In this document: positions 20,201-31,010 of the stretch, in pieces | How positions within the stretch are numbered: the first letter of the stretch is position 1 | Layout: every line of letters starts with the position of its first letter | Assembly (NCBI GenBank): GCA_039105265.1 | Contig: JAPFFF010000003.1 | Location: forward strand, 6,882,001-6,946,000 | Length of the DNA stretch: 64,000 nt | Source of the DNA: Tritrichomonas musculus | Taxonomy: Eukaryota; Parabasalia; Tritrichomonadida; Tritrichomonadidae | Reading direction: 5' to 3' | Notes under the pieces: model-generated | What the model was told of the DNA's origin: nothing | The model's input: only the letters and a program-made list of their open reading frames with translations | The model's database searches: none | Program-made: the position numbers and the translations under genes

Positions 20201-23200
20201 ATTGCTACAAAACGTGGATTAAAACCAGATTTAATTCTTGTTGTCGCCAAAAGTGTCATAAATTCAAAATAAGGCTCACTACAAAACAGACGATATTCAT
20301 CTTTCATCTTGTTTTCCAAACTTATTTCACGAACAAGTCGATTCGATATTTGTGGCTGCATTGAATTTATCTTTCGACTAATTGGAAGCGTGTCTATTCT
20401 ATCATAGAAAAGAATGTAACCAGAAGAACCTTTTCCTTCTTTTCCAGATCCATTTATTAACACTTCTTCTTCTTTAACTTCAGATACAAATGAATCATTA
20501 TACAAGAACCATTTATTGGTATCAATGTCTTTAATGTATGAAGTATAATGGCCAAAATCAGCTGTACCATGATGCATAACAACTCCTCTTAATTCATAAA
20601 CAGTTTCTTGTTTCTTGTCGTTATTTTCTTGTCCTTGTGAAGGGTCAGTGTATGGAGCTAGATCAAGTTGTGATGGGAATGTAAAGACAGAATTAATCTT
20701 GGTTCGATAACCTTCTTGATAATTATATTCAAAACGTGATAATTGCAAAATTAAAATTTGTGGAAGTTTTCCAAACATTGCCACTTTTTTGGCATCTATT
20801 TTCTTCTTCAATGATTCTGCATAATATTGATTAGCACCAGTTAAAAAGTCAGGATCTTGTAATTTCAACAATGCTTCGAAAACATTAGATGAGCCTTGAA
20901 TTGGCAAAGTAAATGATGTAAAAGGTTGCTTTTGTTGTGATTCATATTCTTCACTCAAACCAATAAACTTATCAATTGTTGTGCCACCAAAAATTTGATT
21001 AAGAAAGGCAGGTGATAAACCACCTTCAAGTTTATCAATGAGCATTTGAGCGAATTCAAGGGCATCTTGTTGAACCATTGGATTCATTGGTTCTCCATCC
21101 CATCCTGTCCAAACATCAATTAATTTGGAAGGATTAATTAATTGTCCTTTGGAAAGATACATTTCAGCAAACAAGATTTTTAATTGATTTAAAAAATCAT
21201 TGTTTCCTTTGTATCCAATAATTGCATTCCTTAAAATAGGAATTGCGAAGAATTGTTGTAAAGTAGAGTTTAAAAAACATGTTGCTCCAAGATTAACTAA
21301 ACCACAATGACCATTTGGAGAAATAATATTAGAATCACCATCAATATCCCAATCACTATACATATTTCTTCCATGATGAAGGTTTTCAAGATGACTCAAA
21401 AGAAAGTCATTTTGCATCTTAGATAAACAACGAACAGTGTAGGTGAAAACTGCTTTTTCTTTATCTCTTGGATCAGGATTTAAATAGCGATTAACAAGAC
21501 ATTCAGTGATTGCGATTTTGTCTTTTTCTTCAATGATTTTTAGATTTTCATTGTTATTTGAAATATCAAGAAGATTGTCAAGAATCGCTAAAACTGTTGC
21601 TAAATAAGAAGGTTGCTTTGCAACTTCTAATCTAATTAATTTAATTAAGATTTCCATGTCTTCTGAATTTTGTATTTTTTCTATCGTTTCAAGATTGACA
21701 TGCGGATATAAAGTATTGTAAAAAGTTGCTGCTGTTTCATCTTCAAGACTTTCTGAAAGATCAATAAACAATGAAATAGGTATCGGTATATTTAGGAATA
21801 AATCAGGTGCAGTAAAACGGACTCGTTCTATTGGTGAAAGCATGAGTGGCTTCATGACTTTATCTAAGAAATCTTCAGCCAATTTCAAATCAAGTTTTTG
21901 TTTGTCATTATTTGGCTTGAAAACTGCCTTTAAAAAGGTCGATAAAATTGTGAATTGTATCAGTTGCTCTGTATCGTTGCTTATTTCAGCAACATAAGGA
22001 TATAAAGTGTCAAATATTGTTTGTCCGTAATTAGAAATTATTTGACTATCTGACACTTTTTCCAAAAATAAGAAAATTCTTCTACTAAGTTGAATGTTTT
22101 GTATCTTTGGAATAACTTTAATTAAATACAGAAAACCACCAGTTCTATTAAAATGAACTCTTAAATTATTAGATTTAATTTGTTCTTGTTGTTCTTGTTG
22201 TTGTTTGGATTCTATTCCAAATATTTCTTGTTGTAATTTTTCAATTTTGTTGCTTTGATTAATTTTCTCTTCTTCATTAAAGACTTCTTGGAATGATTCA
22301 AAGTTGTACATGAACAAGTTTTGATATTCAAGAGGGAAGAATGATTCATAATCAAAAGTTTGGAACTTTTTCATCTCTTGAATTTGCATCAATGTACCAC
22401 TATTTGTTGGCAAATAATTGAGAAGTAATTTGGCCTCATAGTCGATTGAGCTTCGACTGAAATTGTACAACAAACTGTCAATATTATTGATATTAATAGT
22501 GTCACTTTTTTCCTTTAAAAGAGACATTAACATGTTGAATGTTTCTGGATAGTTTTGAATGATCAACTGTGATGGTAAAATGTCTCTTGTATCACGAAAT
22601 GCTTCTGGTTTCATGTTCTGAATAGAAGTGACATTCAAACCGATTTTTTCTGAGTTTCCAGCAAGTTGCTTCAATGACATCGTGTTAGGAATCTTCTTGG
22701 CAAATCGTGAAAAAACAATCGATGAAGGAGGAAGCATTGTTAACTTTGCAATTCTTTGTCTAAGGACGAATAGAAGCATCGTGTCTGGAAGCTCATAAAC
22801 TTGATCAGAAGGAAGAATTTTTCCAGTGATTTCAACATGTATGAGACGTTGAGAACAGCCTGTTGAATGACGATGAACATTCAATGATTCGAGATCTTGT
22901 TGAGATTCAATTTCAGATATGAAAAATCTCAATAAAGCGATCAAAGCTTTTCTGTTATCATTTGCTCCTTTTGCTTTGTCCTTCGTTGCTTGCTTGAAGT
23001 ATCCGTTCCACTTCTGAATGAATGTGGACATCATTTGGTAATCAGTGATCTTGATACCGTCGTTTCTCGAATAAAGTTGGCAAAGAAACACTGCAAACTT
23101 CGACCTTTCTTGTGAATCAATCAACGAAAGGTCCCAGAGAAGATCTTCATTAACAAGCGGAAGATTAATGAATGGCCTGTTGTTTGACACTTTGTTCTGA

Positions 23201-25032
23201 ACATATGTTATGTCTCGAACAAGGTTGAACATTGAATCATCAATCTCTTCAGGTGTCAGTTTTTCAATGAGACTTGTCAAATGGTCAATTGGAATGAGAT
23301 CTTTCATGACCATTCTTGAGATGATGTTACTGAACAGCTTCGTCTGTCTGTAATGAAACAGAATGTCAAGCTCTTCATTGGTCAAAAACAAGACGTTGTT
23401 GTAACACAGGCTACTTATGAAATTCATGACAATTTCACGATTGAATGCATTTTCATCGTCTTCAGAATTATCATCATTTGACTTTTTTTCTTCTGCTTCG
23501 TTTTTATGAACAATTATTGGAAGCTTCTCTTGAATGAATAAAATCGACTTTTTCAGAAGATGTTCGGCCTCTCCTTTATCTTCAAATTGGATGGTGCAAA
23601 GAGCAGCACTCAAGAGTCTAAATAAGAAGATTAGATTGTCAAATGAATCATTCGAGGATTCGTTGTTGGATAACGACGAATCAAGCAAGGTGATAAGTTG
23701 ACGGGATATTTGGTCGAAGGCTCCTTGATCCATTTGAATGACAATGATCGAAGGAAGAACATTTCGGGCTGCATTGATCAAGTTAGTTGGTCGGTCGCTA
23801 TTGTTATCTAGGGCAATTTCAAGAAGCTTGTCACGAACCATTGAAAAACTATTGTCTTCAATTTCGCGACTTCCAATGTTTTCAGCTAGTACTTTGAGAA
23901 ACTTCACCCATTCTTCAGTTTCGCAGCCATGGTCAGGATGGATGCATTTGGAGACAAGTGCTGGTAGTTGTTCAGCTGGTAATGTCGTAGCAATTGATGA
24001 AAAAATGACTAAAAATTTGGAAAGATCACTCGAATGCTGTACTGAATGAAGTTTCCAAAGATGAGAGATCAAATTGTCAGTAACAAGCCCAAATTCAGCT
24101 AATTTGGTCAATATTTCGGAAATGGTTCCACATAATTCTGGATGAATCGTCTTCATTTCTGTAAATATTATTAATGGAGAGCTCGTGGCTTGCTCTTCTT
24201 CCCCATCTTCTTCAAGACTATCACCAGAAAAGAAGGCTAAAGCTCCATTTGAAAGTAACGGATCGTAGATTAATGTCTGTATTTGCTGTAATGCAAAAAG
24301 TTGCTTCTCGAAAATTTCACTCTTGACAAAAAATATAAATAGTTCTAGCCATGGTTCACAAAATTCATATGGGTTAACTTGGATATTGATCGCACTGGAT
24401 AATATACGAGAAAAAATAAGCGAAATCTTCTTTGTATTTAATCTGGGATTTTGTTCTGCTATTTTTAAAGCTGCATGCGCAATATTCGTCGAAAAATTAA
24501 TTAGGTCAAAATTATCGTCGGCAATACATAACTCATCAACAAATACAAAATAAATTACAAGTAAAGATAATGAAGGAGGAACATTTGCAATCTTGTTGTA
24601 AACTGATCCATAGAGATCAATTTGAAAAACATAATCCGTAATAACTGTAGAATTAAAATCATCTGATATCTTATAAATTGAAGCATCAATATGCTTTATA
24701 ATCGTAAATGCACAACGAACAATAATATCTTTATCTATATCAACACCATATTTGCCAAAATCAAGTATTTTGAAATATAATCCTTGATAATCTTGGATTA
24801 AATCTTGGGTAAGAGAAGTTATAGCGAGAGTTTTTAACTCAATTTCACTGTTGAGTTTTATAATAAAATTGTCAGTTTCATTTTCAATGGGAGATGGTAA
24901 AGAACCTGTTTCCATGATCGAGTCGATCAAACGTTCTATCTCAGGAATAAAATATGCAAATTGATCTGGATCATCAATTGTTGATGAAGCAATAAGTACC
25001 CATGTTTGGAAATCTTCTTCTGGTTGAATCAT
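17209..25032 (-). CDS. Giant ubiquitin carboxyl-terminal hydrolase (USP34/USP9X-like)
   Basis: A 2607-residue cysteine protease that removes ubiquitin. The USP catalytic domain sits in the middle, about residues 1240-1540. The Cys box GLVNLGATCFLNSTLQQFF has catalytic Cys1252, VQQDALEFAQMLIDKLE is the QQDA/F-E box, KLPQILILQLSRFEY is the late conserved strand, and the His box MHHGTADFGHYTSYIKD has His1495, followed by KWFLYNDSFVSEV. The roughly 1240 residues before and 1060 after are long helical-repeat arms, the layout of the USP9X/USP24/USP34 group. A ubiquitin-like segment may lie near residues 720-790 (MLLFVLRQRIAKLTMLPPSS). It is a single exon with no frame break. Its codon use is less AT-rich at the two ends of the gene than in the middle. 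Confidence 0.93.
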   Translation of the reverse strand: MIQPEEDFQTWVLIASSTIDDPDQFAYFIPEIERLIDSIMETGSLPSPIENETDNFIIKLNSEIELKTLAITSLTQDLIQDYQGLYFKILDFGKYGVDIDKDIIVRCAFTIIKHIDASIYKISDDFNSTVITDYVFQIDLYGSVYNKIANVPPSLSLLVIYFVFVDELCIADDNFDLINFSTNIAHAALKIAEQNPRLNTKKISLIFSRILSSAINIQVNPYEFCEPWLELFIFFVKSEIFEKQLFALQQIQTLIYDPLLSNGALAFFSGDSLEEDGEEEQATSSPLIIFTEMKTIHPELCGTISEILTKLAEFGLVTDNLISHLWKLHSVQHSSDLSKFLVIFSSIATTLPAEQLPALVSKCIHPDHGCETEEWVKFLKVLAENIGSREIEDNSFSMVRDKLLEIALDNNSDRPTNLINAARNVLPSIIVIQMDQGAFDQISRQLITLLDSSLSNNESSNDSFDNLIFLFRLLSAALCTIQFEDKGEAEHLLKKSILFIQEKLPIIVHKNEAEEKKSNDDNSEDDENAFNREIVMNFISSLCYNNVLFLTNEELDILFHYRQTKLFSNIISRMVMKDLIPIDHLTSLIEKLTPEEIDDSMFNLVRDITYVQNKVSNNRPFINLPLVNEDLLWDLSLIDSQERSKFAVFLCQLYSRNDGIKITDYQMMSTFIQKWNGYFKQATKDKAKGANDNRKALIALLRFFISEIESQQDLESLNVHRHSTGCSQRLIHVEITGKILPSDQVYELPDTMLLFVLRQRIAKLTMLPPSSIVFSRFAKKIPNTMSLKQLAGNSEKIGLNVTSIQNMKPEAFRDTRDILPSQLIIQNYPETFNMLMSLLKEKSDTININNIDSLLYNFSRSSIDYEAKLLLNYLPTNSGTLMQIQEMKKFQTFDYESFFPLEYQNLFMYNFESFQEVFNEEEKINQSNKIEKLQQEIFGIESKQQQEQQEQIKSNNLRVHFNRTGGFLYLIKVIPKIQNIQLSRRIFLFLEKVSDSQIISNYGQTIFDTLYPYVAEISNDTEQLIQFTILSTFLKAVFKPNNDKQKLDLKLAEDFLDKVMKPLMLSPIERVRFTAPDLFLNIPIPISLFIDLSESLEDETAATFYNTLYPHVNLETIEKIQNSEDMEILIKLIRLEVAKQPSYLATVLAILDNLLDISNNNENLKIIEEKDKIAITECLVNRYLNPDPRDKEKAVFTYTVRCLSKMQNDFLLSHLENLHHGRNMYSDWDIDGDSNIISPNGHCGLVNLGATCFLNSTLQQFFAIPILRNAIIGYKGNNDFLNQLKILFAEMYLSKGQLINPSKLIDVWTGWDGEPMNPMVQQDALEFAQMLIDKLEGGLSPAFLNQIFGGTTIDKFIGLSEEYESQQKQPFTSFTLPIQGSSNVFEALLKLQDPDFLTGANQYYAESLKKKIDAKKVAMFGKLPQILILQLSRFEYNYQEGYRTKINSVFTFPSQLDLAPYTDPSQGQENNDKKQETVYELRGVVMHHGTADFGHYTSYIKDIDTNKWFLYNDSFVSEVKEEEVLINGSGKEGKGSSGYILFYDRIDTLPISRKINSMQPQISNRLVREISLENKMKDEYRLFCSEPYFEFMTLLATTRIKSGFNPRFVAIAIQYYFDTFPFTLHVKRANELVPPICEKLKESDELRRYFIQYLNEGPFSCSLIYCPTIQVRQGVIEMIKSVDIDLIEFNFIERIIESIPTVTPYYIVFDQCFLLLDYFLTNSNKLFSIATRSNLLVNCLQLLVNNISKHINENNLNEDDFYMSCNLSGVFQVISRFYFFIHNKPIQPFKKENVGQISGQLTQQDLNNMNIFIGFVLNDDYLRNVLNSKTSVSSLTLLLKSFDDCQDKVQQHLINFAEKNGIYVPFLTITNLLFNYFKMDAVPLINRCHFMIDNRSSNMFDLALSIYFMIKYDSTNKSTFLKNSNNWLFKFITDDLYECRIATEHVISLLVPDLVFLGSYERKHQRKEEEIKEIKEVPSLPEMPMNEIITSAEQIEFVPKEKRDQEMINDSRLLLDVLLMKKDEFISLITSTKNASLSGQSSQTLTNYNNGNSNEFGDNVNIGHAQSLIQVQAKLYSRSFIGCQYIDLIDRLSIICGYDISNDLINIATAIINAKQNINQTQIFDAHLARICVALKRSLKIYKKKENFDYNSFVLNFFPRPELEAPLKAMRSSMNPNISNASYSISVSLNFFNAMEGVIEEDKYPQSFITSFMLYYAYNEAALTNHSYTVVCSYLRAFVKSDPQLVFSILKENLKRLAVICYSGVIVTLDYLNKGNSNDSVVIYKLPLLNFLWYSVNKHELFTLNEIVVKTFAFDSTLQNENENDLSNVIDYNKLLSIISLLNSPALLSDGRKCVWDLVFAQKDTIPFTAFNYIYKWKGDWPQVAKFIVCKFEGKNKANINEPDDDSDDNNFVVLSGAVDSAVELSIEASMNSLEAFSILLDFLLEFSPETVLNKADFAQSIISQEIDEKSSQIIIRFIKLFLSNDQNLNDQNLNVKELVRIESESESDFVDEKLLRPIANVFIMRAKFLIDILNDVISNEGGGDEVDGNDLVRLFGFLIVLNEFDHGKAMVKEQVDMLKVLLNNEKINAVIKIDELNQLKKLLDSF

Positions 25033-25778
25033 TTTGCAATTAGGAAGTTGAAAATTTTATGGTTTGAATAGTTTATAATTAAAATTTTGATCATGAATTA
25101 TATGAAAAAGTTCAATTATGACAAAAATATTTGAAAATTTCATTTTATGGAAAAAACGCCATATCTCCAATTATTTGAAATTCACCAATTATAATAACTC
25201 AACTATTTATTTTATCATGATACATGTTTTTTAATCACCATTATATTTTCAATTGTTTAATTCTATTTATATCAACAAATATTTTATCAATTACATATGA
25301 CTATAAGTTGGTTACATATATGAAAATTTTAAACTATTAAGATATGTTGTAATTCATATTATTTAAGATTTTAAAGAATTATATCATGATTATAGTTTTA
25401 TTATTTTTTTTTTTTTTTCAATAATTAAATACTAATGTGTTTACTAAAAATATATGTATATATTAAACTTTGTAACATATTATTCGATTAAATAATTTCA
25501 TATATGCATAGATATTTAATATAAAAAAAAAATAAAAATTTTAAATGCATTGTTCATTTATCCTTTTAATTAATTAAATTTTTAATATTTTAGTACATTA
25601 ATATTTTAAATATTTATTTGGTAATTTATAATTAAATAATTTATTTAATAAAAAATTCTAATTATAAATGATCTATAATTTATAAATAATATAATATTTA
25701 TTAAAATATTTATTATCAAAAATTTGAATATCATTAAATTTTTCTCGTTATGAAAAATCGAATTGAATTTGTATATTT
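25033..25778. promoter_or_regulatory. Divergent intergenic region between USP and TBC genes
   Basis: A 746-bp extremely AT-rich region between two divergent genes, so both promoters should lie here. No ORF, inverted repeat or recognisable motif beyond A/T tracts is seen. Confidence 0.4.
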
Positions 25779-27344
25779 ATGGATGATTCAGATGAAGTGA
25801 TTTCGGTATGGAAGAATGTTTCAATTGAGATTAGCGATACTTATTTAGCACCAGGAACACTTAAATTAATTCGTTCTGGACTTTCTATTGTTTTTTATTG
25901 GATACCACAAATAACATCCAATTCAGACTTATTTGACATTGATCCTGGACATATTTCTTTTGTTATCGAATTGCGTCAAGTTGATTCAATTTCATTTGAT
26001 ACATCTTATATTAGCTACGGAATAATAGAATTTCTTTTTAAAGATTTTACAGTTTTCCCCAGATTTTTCTTTAATGATTATGGAAGTTTGGCTGTTTCAC
26101 ATTTAATTCATTTTCTTTTAGATCAAAAATTTGTAACAATAAGCATACACAACGAATCAATGGTTTCAATATCATCAAATGTTTCTTCACTTGGATACAT
26201 ACCAGAAAATATTGCAAATTCAGTCCGATTTAAAACACTCGTTGAACACTGGAGAGCTCTTGACCTTCTTGGAGCTCATAATGTAATTGAATCAAAAAAT
26301 CCAGTTTCAGAAGAGGAAACCAAAAAGAGCACTATGACAATAAATATATTTCGCCTAGGAAGCAACAAAAATAGCGAGAATAACATTATTAACGCTGGTA
26401 TGTGCTTTGAAAGAGGTATTATTCATAAAGATCGTTGCAAAATTTGGTCCCGCTTTCTCAATGCTAATACCAAATATCATATGGAAGATCAAAAGAATCT
26501 TACAAGATATCAACAAGGAGAAATCGCGAGCACAATCAATTTAATAAATACAGATACAGATAATTTAATCAAATCAGGTAAACATGATGACCTTTTTATA
26601 CACTTTTTAAGAGATATTTTATGTTCAATTGCTTTATTTTATCCCAATTCAACATTTCAAAGAGGTATTAGCGAGGTTTTAACAATTTTTATTGAAGTTT
26701 TTGTAAAATCCTTCAAAGAAAAGAAAAAGACAGACACATTTAACGAATCAAACACAAAAGTTATAATGAATGATGGACGAACTTTAAAATATAACGAAGC
26801 GCGACATTATATTTTCCAACTTTTTATTACATTTATTAAAATCAATGGCCTCAATTACTATATGACGCAAAATGACAAATTTTATCGCTCATTTATTGAT
26901 CGAATTAATGCAATAATTGACTCTGTTGATCCTTCTGTTTCATCTCGGCTTCAAATTCATCAGATTAAAAATTTAAATTTTTTGTCAAAAAGCATTTATT
27001 TGCTTTATGCACGCGATTTTGAAAGAGAAAAAGTTCTAAGACTTTGGGATTCAATTATTGCTTCTTATGTGGAAGAAAAACCATTTTTTATTTTATTTTT
27101 TCACGCAGCCATGATAATACTTCTATTTAATCCAATGTTCATGATGAACAAGAAGAATTCAGAAGAAGAAATTGCTGAAGAAGAGATGAAAAAGGCTAAT
27201 TTAGAATTAGTGATTAGAATGGCAGATAGATTAATCAATATTGTAAAAAATAAAAAATATTTGGAATGGGTATTTCAGCCTTTAGATGATGAAAATGATT
27301 TCATTGATTATCAACCTACTTATTTGACAATCATGAAAGAGTAA
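25779..27344 (+). CDS. TBC-domain protein (RabGAP family, TBC1D15/Gyp7-like), catalytic Arg not evident
   Basis: A 521-residue protein. Residues 1-180 look like the N-terminal Rab-binding/PH-like region of the TBC1D15 group (WKNVSIEI, then LSIVFYWI). The TBC domain covers about residues 205-490: ERGIIHKDRCKIWSRFLNA (first TBC box), the core helices, FQRGISEVLTIFIEVF where the usual box is GYCQGM, and a late helix FEREKVLRLWDSIIASY, matching the R-LWD signature. In active TBC proteins the IxxDxxR box gives an arginine finger; here the equivalent INTDTDNLIKSG has no Arg. The Gln of the glutamine finger may be retained in FQRG. This suggests a pseudo-GAP or a Rab effector. Alignment is by eye. 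Confidence 0.82.
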   Translation: MDDSDEVISVWKNVSIEISDTYLAPGTLKLIRSGLSIVFYWIPQITSNSDLFDIDPGHISFVIELRQVDSISFDTSYISYGIIEFLFKDFTVFPRFFFNDYGSLAVSHLIHFLLDQKFVTISIHNESMVSISSNVSSLGYIPENIANSVRFKTLVEHWRALDLLGAHNVIESKNPVSEEETKKSTMTINIFRLGSNKNSENNIINAGMCFERGIIHKDRCKIWSRFLNANTKYHMEDQKNLTRYQQGEIASTINLINTDTDNLIKSGKHDDLFIHFLRDILCSIALFYPNSTFQRGISEVLTIFIEVFVKSFKEKKKTDTFNESNTKVIMNDGRTLKYNEARHYIFQLFITFIKINGLNYYMTQNDKFYRSFIDRINAIIDSVDPSVSSRLQIHQIKNLNFLSKSIYLLYARDFEREKVLRLWDSIIASYVEEKPFFILFFHAAMIILLFNPMFMMNKKNSEEEIAEEEMKKANLELVIRMADRLINIVKNKKYLEWVFQPLDDENDFIDYQPTYLTIMKE

Positions 27345-27709
27345 TATTATTATTGAACATAATTATTGTGACAATAATCAAATATATATCTTATTATTAT
27401 ATTTTATAAACATAATTGTTGACGGAATTGATCATTAGTTTTTAGAAAAGCACCATTTCCCTGAAATTTAAATTTTGCAATTAACATACGATGATTTGAG
27501 TTTTTTGATCACACATTCACCGAATAATTAACCACTTTAGGAATGATAATATAATTTTGGTATATATGACCAAAAATTCATTTTTATAATATCAAAAAGA
27601 ATAATTAAAAATGCAACTCTTTTGAAAAAGGAAATCCCTCTTTTCATTTTATTTTAAATAATTAGTAAAATAAATAATCATGTATATAAGTTTATTTTAA
27701 ACAAAAATA
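27345..27709. other. Convergent intergenic region, no gene seen
   Basis: AT-rich spacer between the 3' ends of the TBC gene and the ARM-like gene. No features are seen. Confidence 0.6.
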
Positions 27710-29371
27710 TTACTCAAATTGATCATCAGATAAATAGCCTTCATCATTATTTGGAACAAAATCATCGATTTCTTGTTCCTCTTCATCTTGCTGTTGTTCA
27801 CAATGGTTTTGCATATGTGCTAAATCTTCTGGCTGCGGTACTTTTTCATCACATTTTTTGTCAAAATTTAGAATCAATAAAGACAATTGAGAACCAACAA
27901 TTTTAGCATTTATATCATCTTCTTCGATTTCTTTTTGTATTCTAACAAAGTCATCTCTATAACGTGAAAGAGTTTGTAAAATAAGATAATAATTTTGTCT
28001 GTCTCCAATCCTATAAAGCATATTTTCCAATGCTTCACGATGATCAATATTTACAGGGTCAATGTTATCCAAAGCAAACTGAAGAACTTCACTATAGTTG
28101 ATAAAAGCAAAAAATTGACTGTCATTTGAATATCTAAGAACAGTTAAACAAAGCTCTACCATCACAGCTTTTTGCGTAAAAGTTTTGTTATCAAGTTTCT
28201 CTATAAAATTTGAAATTATTCTATGATTTGAAACAAATGAGATAGCTTTTGCTCTTCTGTTAATAACCAAAGAGATAATAACCTTAATTGCATTATTAGA
28301 AATTTCTTCAAATAGAGAAGATCTTATTGAAACTCTATTTTCATCATCATCATCAAAATCATCATCATTATTAATATTCATTTCTTCATCGAGTCTTCGA
28401 CCACGTTTATCATAGTCTTCTTTGATTGATATAAGATCTATGATATGATCGAGAACTGTTTTGTATTTTTCGAGACTGACTATCATATATTTACTTTTAA
28501 AAATCTCTGAAACTACAATTAAACCCATATTTTTTTCTTCAAAGTAGTCGCATATATTGTCATTTTTTGAATTAAATCTTCTGTTAACGATCATTAAAAC
28601 GAATAATATAAAACCTGAATCTTTAATAAATCTATGGCATAATTCTGGATTGTTTATGATATTCCAAACGAATTGGAAGAAAAGCGCATAATTTTGTATA
28701 TCATAAATAACTGCAAGAATGTTCCCATAAACTCTCTCCAGAATGTTAGCATCAACTTTTAATTCTTGATCAAATAATATTAAAAAAACATGACCAAGTG
28801 ATGAAATTATGTCTGCACTAGCGTTGTTTTTATCATACACATCAAAAATCTGAAGAAAGTGAGCAAGAAAGGTGTTTATAAAAATATTTAAAAAGTTTTG
28901 AGGTGATGTTATAATTGAATTTTCAAATAAAATAGAGACGGCTTTGATTAGGGACGAATAGTCACTTTTGAAGAAATTCATTACATTTTGGTATACAAAA
29001 TGTTCTGCATACATCTGAACGACTTCTTCATGAAAAAGAAGAATATTTGATGATATATTTAATGAAAGTGATTGAACATCCAAATCTTGGATTTTTAAAA
29101 ATTCAACAAGAAGAGGGAAGAAATTTCGGTTCATAAAAATTGTGAAAATTTCATTCTGATATTTTTCGGTTAATTCCTTCATTTTAGAAAGATTTTCTTT
29201 TAAAGGCATAATGCTGTATGGATCTTGATACATTTTTAATATATTTGAAAAAATAGAATCGAATTCATTAACAGGAAAACTGATTTGTGACTTTCCACGT
29301 GGCTTTTGATTCATCCCTCTGAGTGATTGTAATTTGAATTTTAAGCGAGCACTATTCTCTTCATCAAACAT
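27710..29371 (-). CDS. Armadillo-like helical repeat protein, function unknown
   Basis: A 553-residue protein. The N-terminal 40 residues are basic (ARLKFKLQSLRGMNQKPRGK), reminiscent of the importin-beta-binding segment of importin-alpha. The rest to about residue 500 is regular amphipathic helices in ARM/HEAT-like pairs, and the C-terminus (residues 515-553) is strongly acidic. A low-complexity acidic loop (NNDDDFDDDDENR) splits the domain near residue 338. Divergent importin-alpha-like proteins have this plan: basic N-terminus, ARM solenoid, acidic C-terminus. However, I cannot see the conserved Trp-Asn array that binds nuclear localisation signals. It shares a 79-bp divergent promoter with the giant repeat gene. 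Confidence 0.6.
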   Translation of the reverse strand: MFDEENSARLKFKLQSLRGMNQKPRGKSQISFPVNEFDSIFSNILKMYQDPYSIMPLKENLSKMKELTEKYQNEIFTIFMNRNFFPLLVEFLKIQDLDVQSLSLNISSNILLFHEEVVQMYAEHFVYQNVMNFFKSDYSSLIKAVSILFENSIITSPQNFLNIFINTFLAHFLQIFDVYDKNNASADIISSLGHVFLILFDQELKVDANILERVYGNILAVIYDIQNYALFFQFVWNIINNPELCHRFIKDSGFILFVLMIVNRRFNSKNDNICDYFEEKNMGLIVVSEIFKSKYMIVSLEKYKTVLDHIIDLISIKEDYDKRGRRLDEEMNINNDDDFDDDDENRVSIRSSLFEEISNNAIKVIISLVINRRAKAISFVSNHRIISNFIEKLDNKTFTQKAVMVELCLTVLRYSNDSQFFAFINYSEVLQFALDNIDPVNIDHREALENMLYRIGDRQNYYLILQTLSRYRDDFVRIQKEIEEDDINAKIVGSQLSLLILNFDKKCDEKVPQPEDLAHMQNHCEQQQDEEEQEIDDFVPNNDEGYLSDDQFE

Positions 29372-29450
29372 TTAATAATTCTTATTTTGAATACTTATTT
29401 GTCCAGATTTTACATAAAATGGATTTTATAAACGGTCACAAGAAATCTTT
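29372..29450. promoter_or_regulatory. Short divergent promoter (79 bp)
   Basis: The whole gap between the ATGs of the ARM-like gene (-) and the giant repeat gene (+). Both core promoters must lie here or inside the genes. No strong dyad or recognised element is visible. Confidence 0.5.
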
Positions 29451-30979
29451 ATGTCTTCTTCCTATTCTACGGAGGATAAATTTAGTAACTCCGTAGATGT
29501 TACATCTAGTTATATTAGACTAATGCAATTATCAAATCGAATTGATTATAGAACGCAATGGGCTCATCTATGTAGTAAATTAGTACATAAGCAACAACTT
29601 TCAATGACAAAACAAATCGCATCTTATCACCATTCGTTAATTTCATATCGAAAAAAATTAATATCGCCATATTTTAATCATTGGAAACGAAAACGTCCTT
29701 GGTATCATTTTACTCGAGCGTTAGTTCATAGATGCCATAAATTATACTTTACTAAAATCAAAGAAATTTTTGATCGAAAGAAGCATGAAATTCTCAAAAT
29801 ACCATGGAGAAGAATATCTGAATTGTTATTAAAGCGAAATCATGAAAGAATTCTAGTCCAAGAATTTGCAAATCTCCAAAACATTAGGATGGCTAGAAAA
29901 TTACTTAAAAAGTGGATTCAAAATGCTGATCAAAAAAGATCCAAATTTAGATTCCGTTGGAGATCATTATCTAATCGGTATTCTCATATTAATTTAATAA
30001 GAAATCTCGCAATAGAATGCAAAGAATTAAATTCACGCAAGAAATGGATATCAGTTTATGATCGAGAACGTAGAATTAATCTTCTCAAAAATCTATTACA
30101 AGCCAAACGACGACTTGATATGCAACGTAAATGGCAGAGCTTTGTATCACGTTCGCTTAAATTAAGCAAATCGAAGACCGCTTTAATAAAAAGTTTCCGA
30201 ATTCAAAAATGGCGAAGCTTTGAAAAACGAATATTGCGTATCAGAAAGATGCAAAACTTGGTTTTCATTCAAAAAAGATTTGTTTATCAACAAAAATGGT
30301 ATTCTCTAGTATATCGTATAATCAATCTAATGAACAAAAGAACTCTAGAAACTGGTAGACAAATTGCAATCAATTGGATGATAAATCATGATAGGAAACA
30401 AATATACAAGAAATACTTCCCAATATGGGTTGATCGTGCCCAAAAGAAACATTATTCTAGGAGTACATTACGACGTTGCTTTTCAAGCGCAATTCGTGAA
30501 TACACTTTTTCAATGGCAAATACTTCTGCTGCTATAATACAAAGAGCATTTAGGAATTCAACAAAGAAATTCTCTAATAGAAAGAAAGAGAGATTATTAA
30601 GAAGAGCATTTTCACGATGGCTCTCAAATTATGTTTTATTAACGAAATGCCGTGATAAACCACCCTCACTCATTGAACAAATAGAAGTTCCAAGCTTTTC
30701 TATGAAATTCGCTGATCTTCCATTTGATATCCCATCAGTTAACGACTTTTCAAAGACTATGTTTGAAGTTTCATCACTTAGAAATCTGAAACAAGTTAGG
30801 AAACCAGGAAAACTTCTTTCTCCTCCTCGATCAGATGCCAAAGAAAGAGTTGAATTAAATTTGTCGCCAGTTCATTCATTAAATATTTCAAAGAATTCCT
30901 CGCGCTCAAAAGGCGTTAATGATATCGAATGCGGAAGCGTTGACATTCCATATCCATTTGAAAGTCCTCGAAAAGAAGC

Positions 30980-31010
<31 letters not shown>

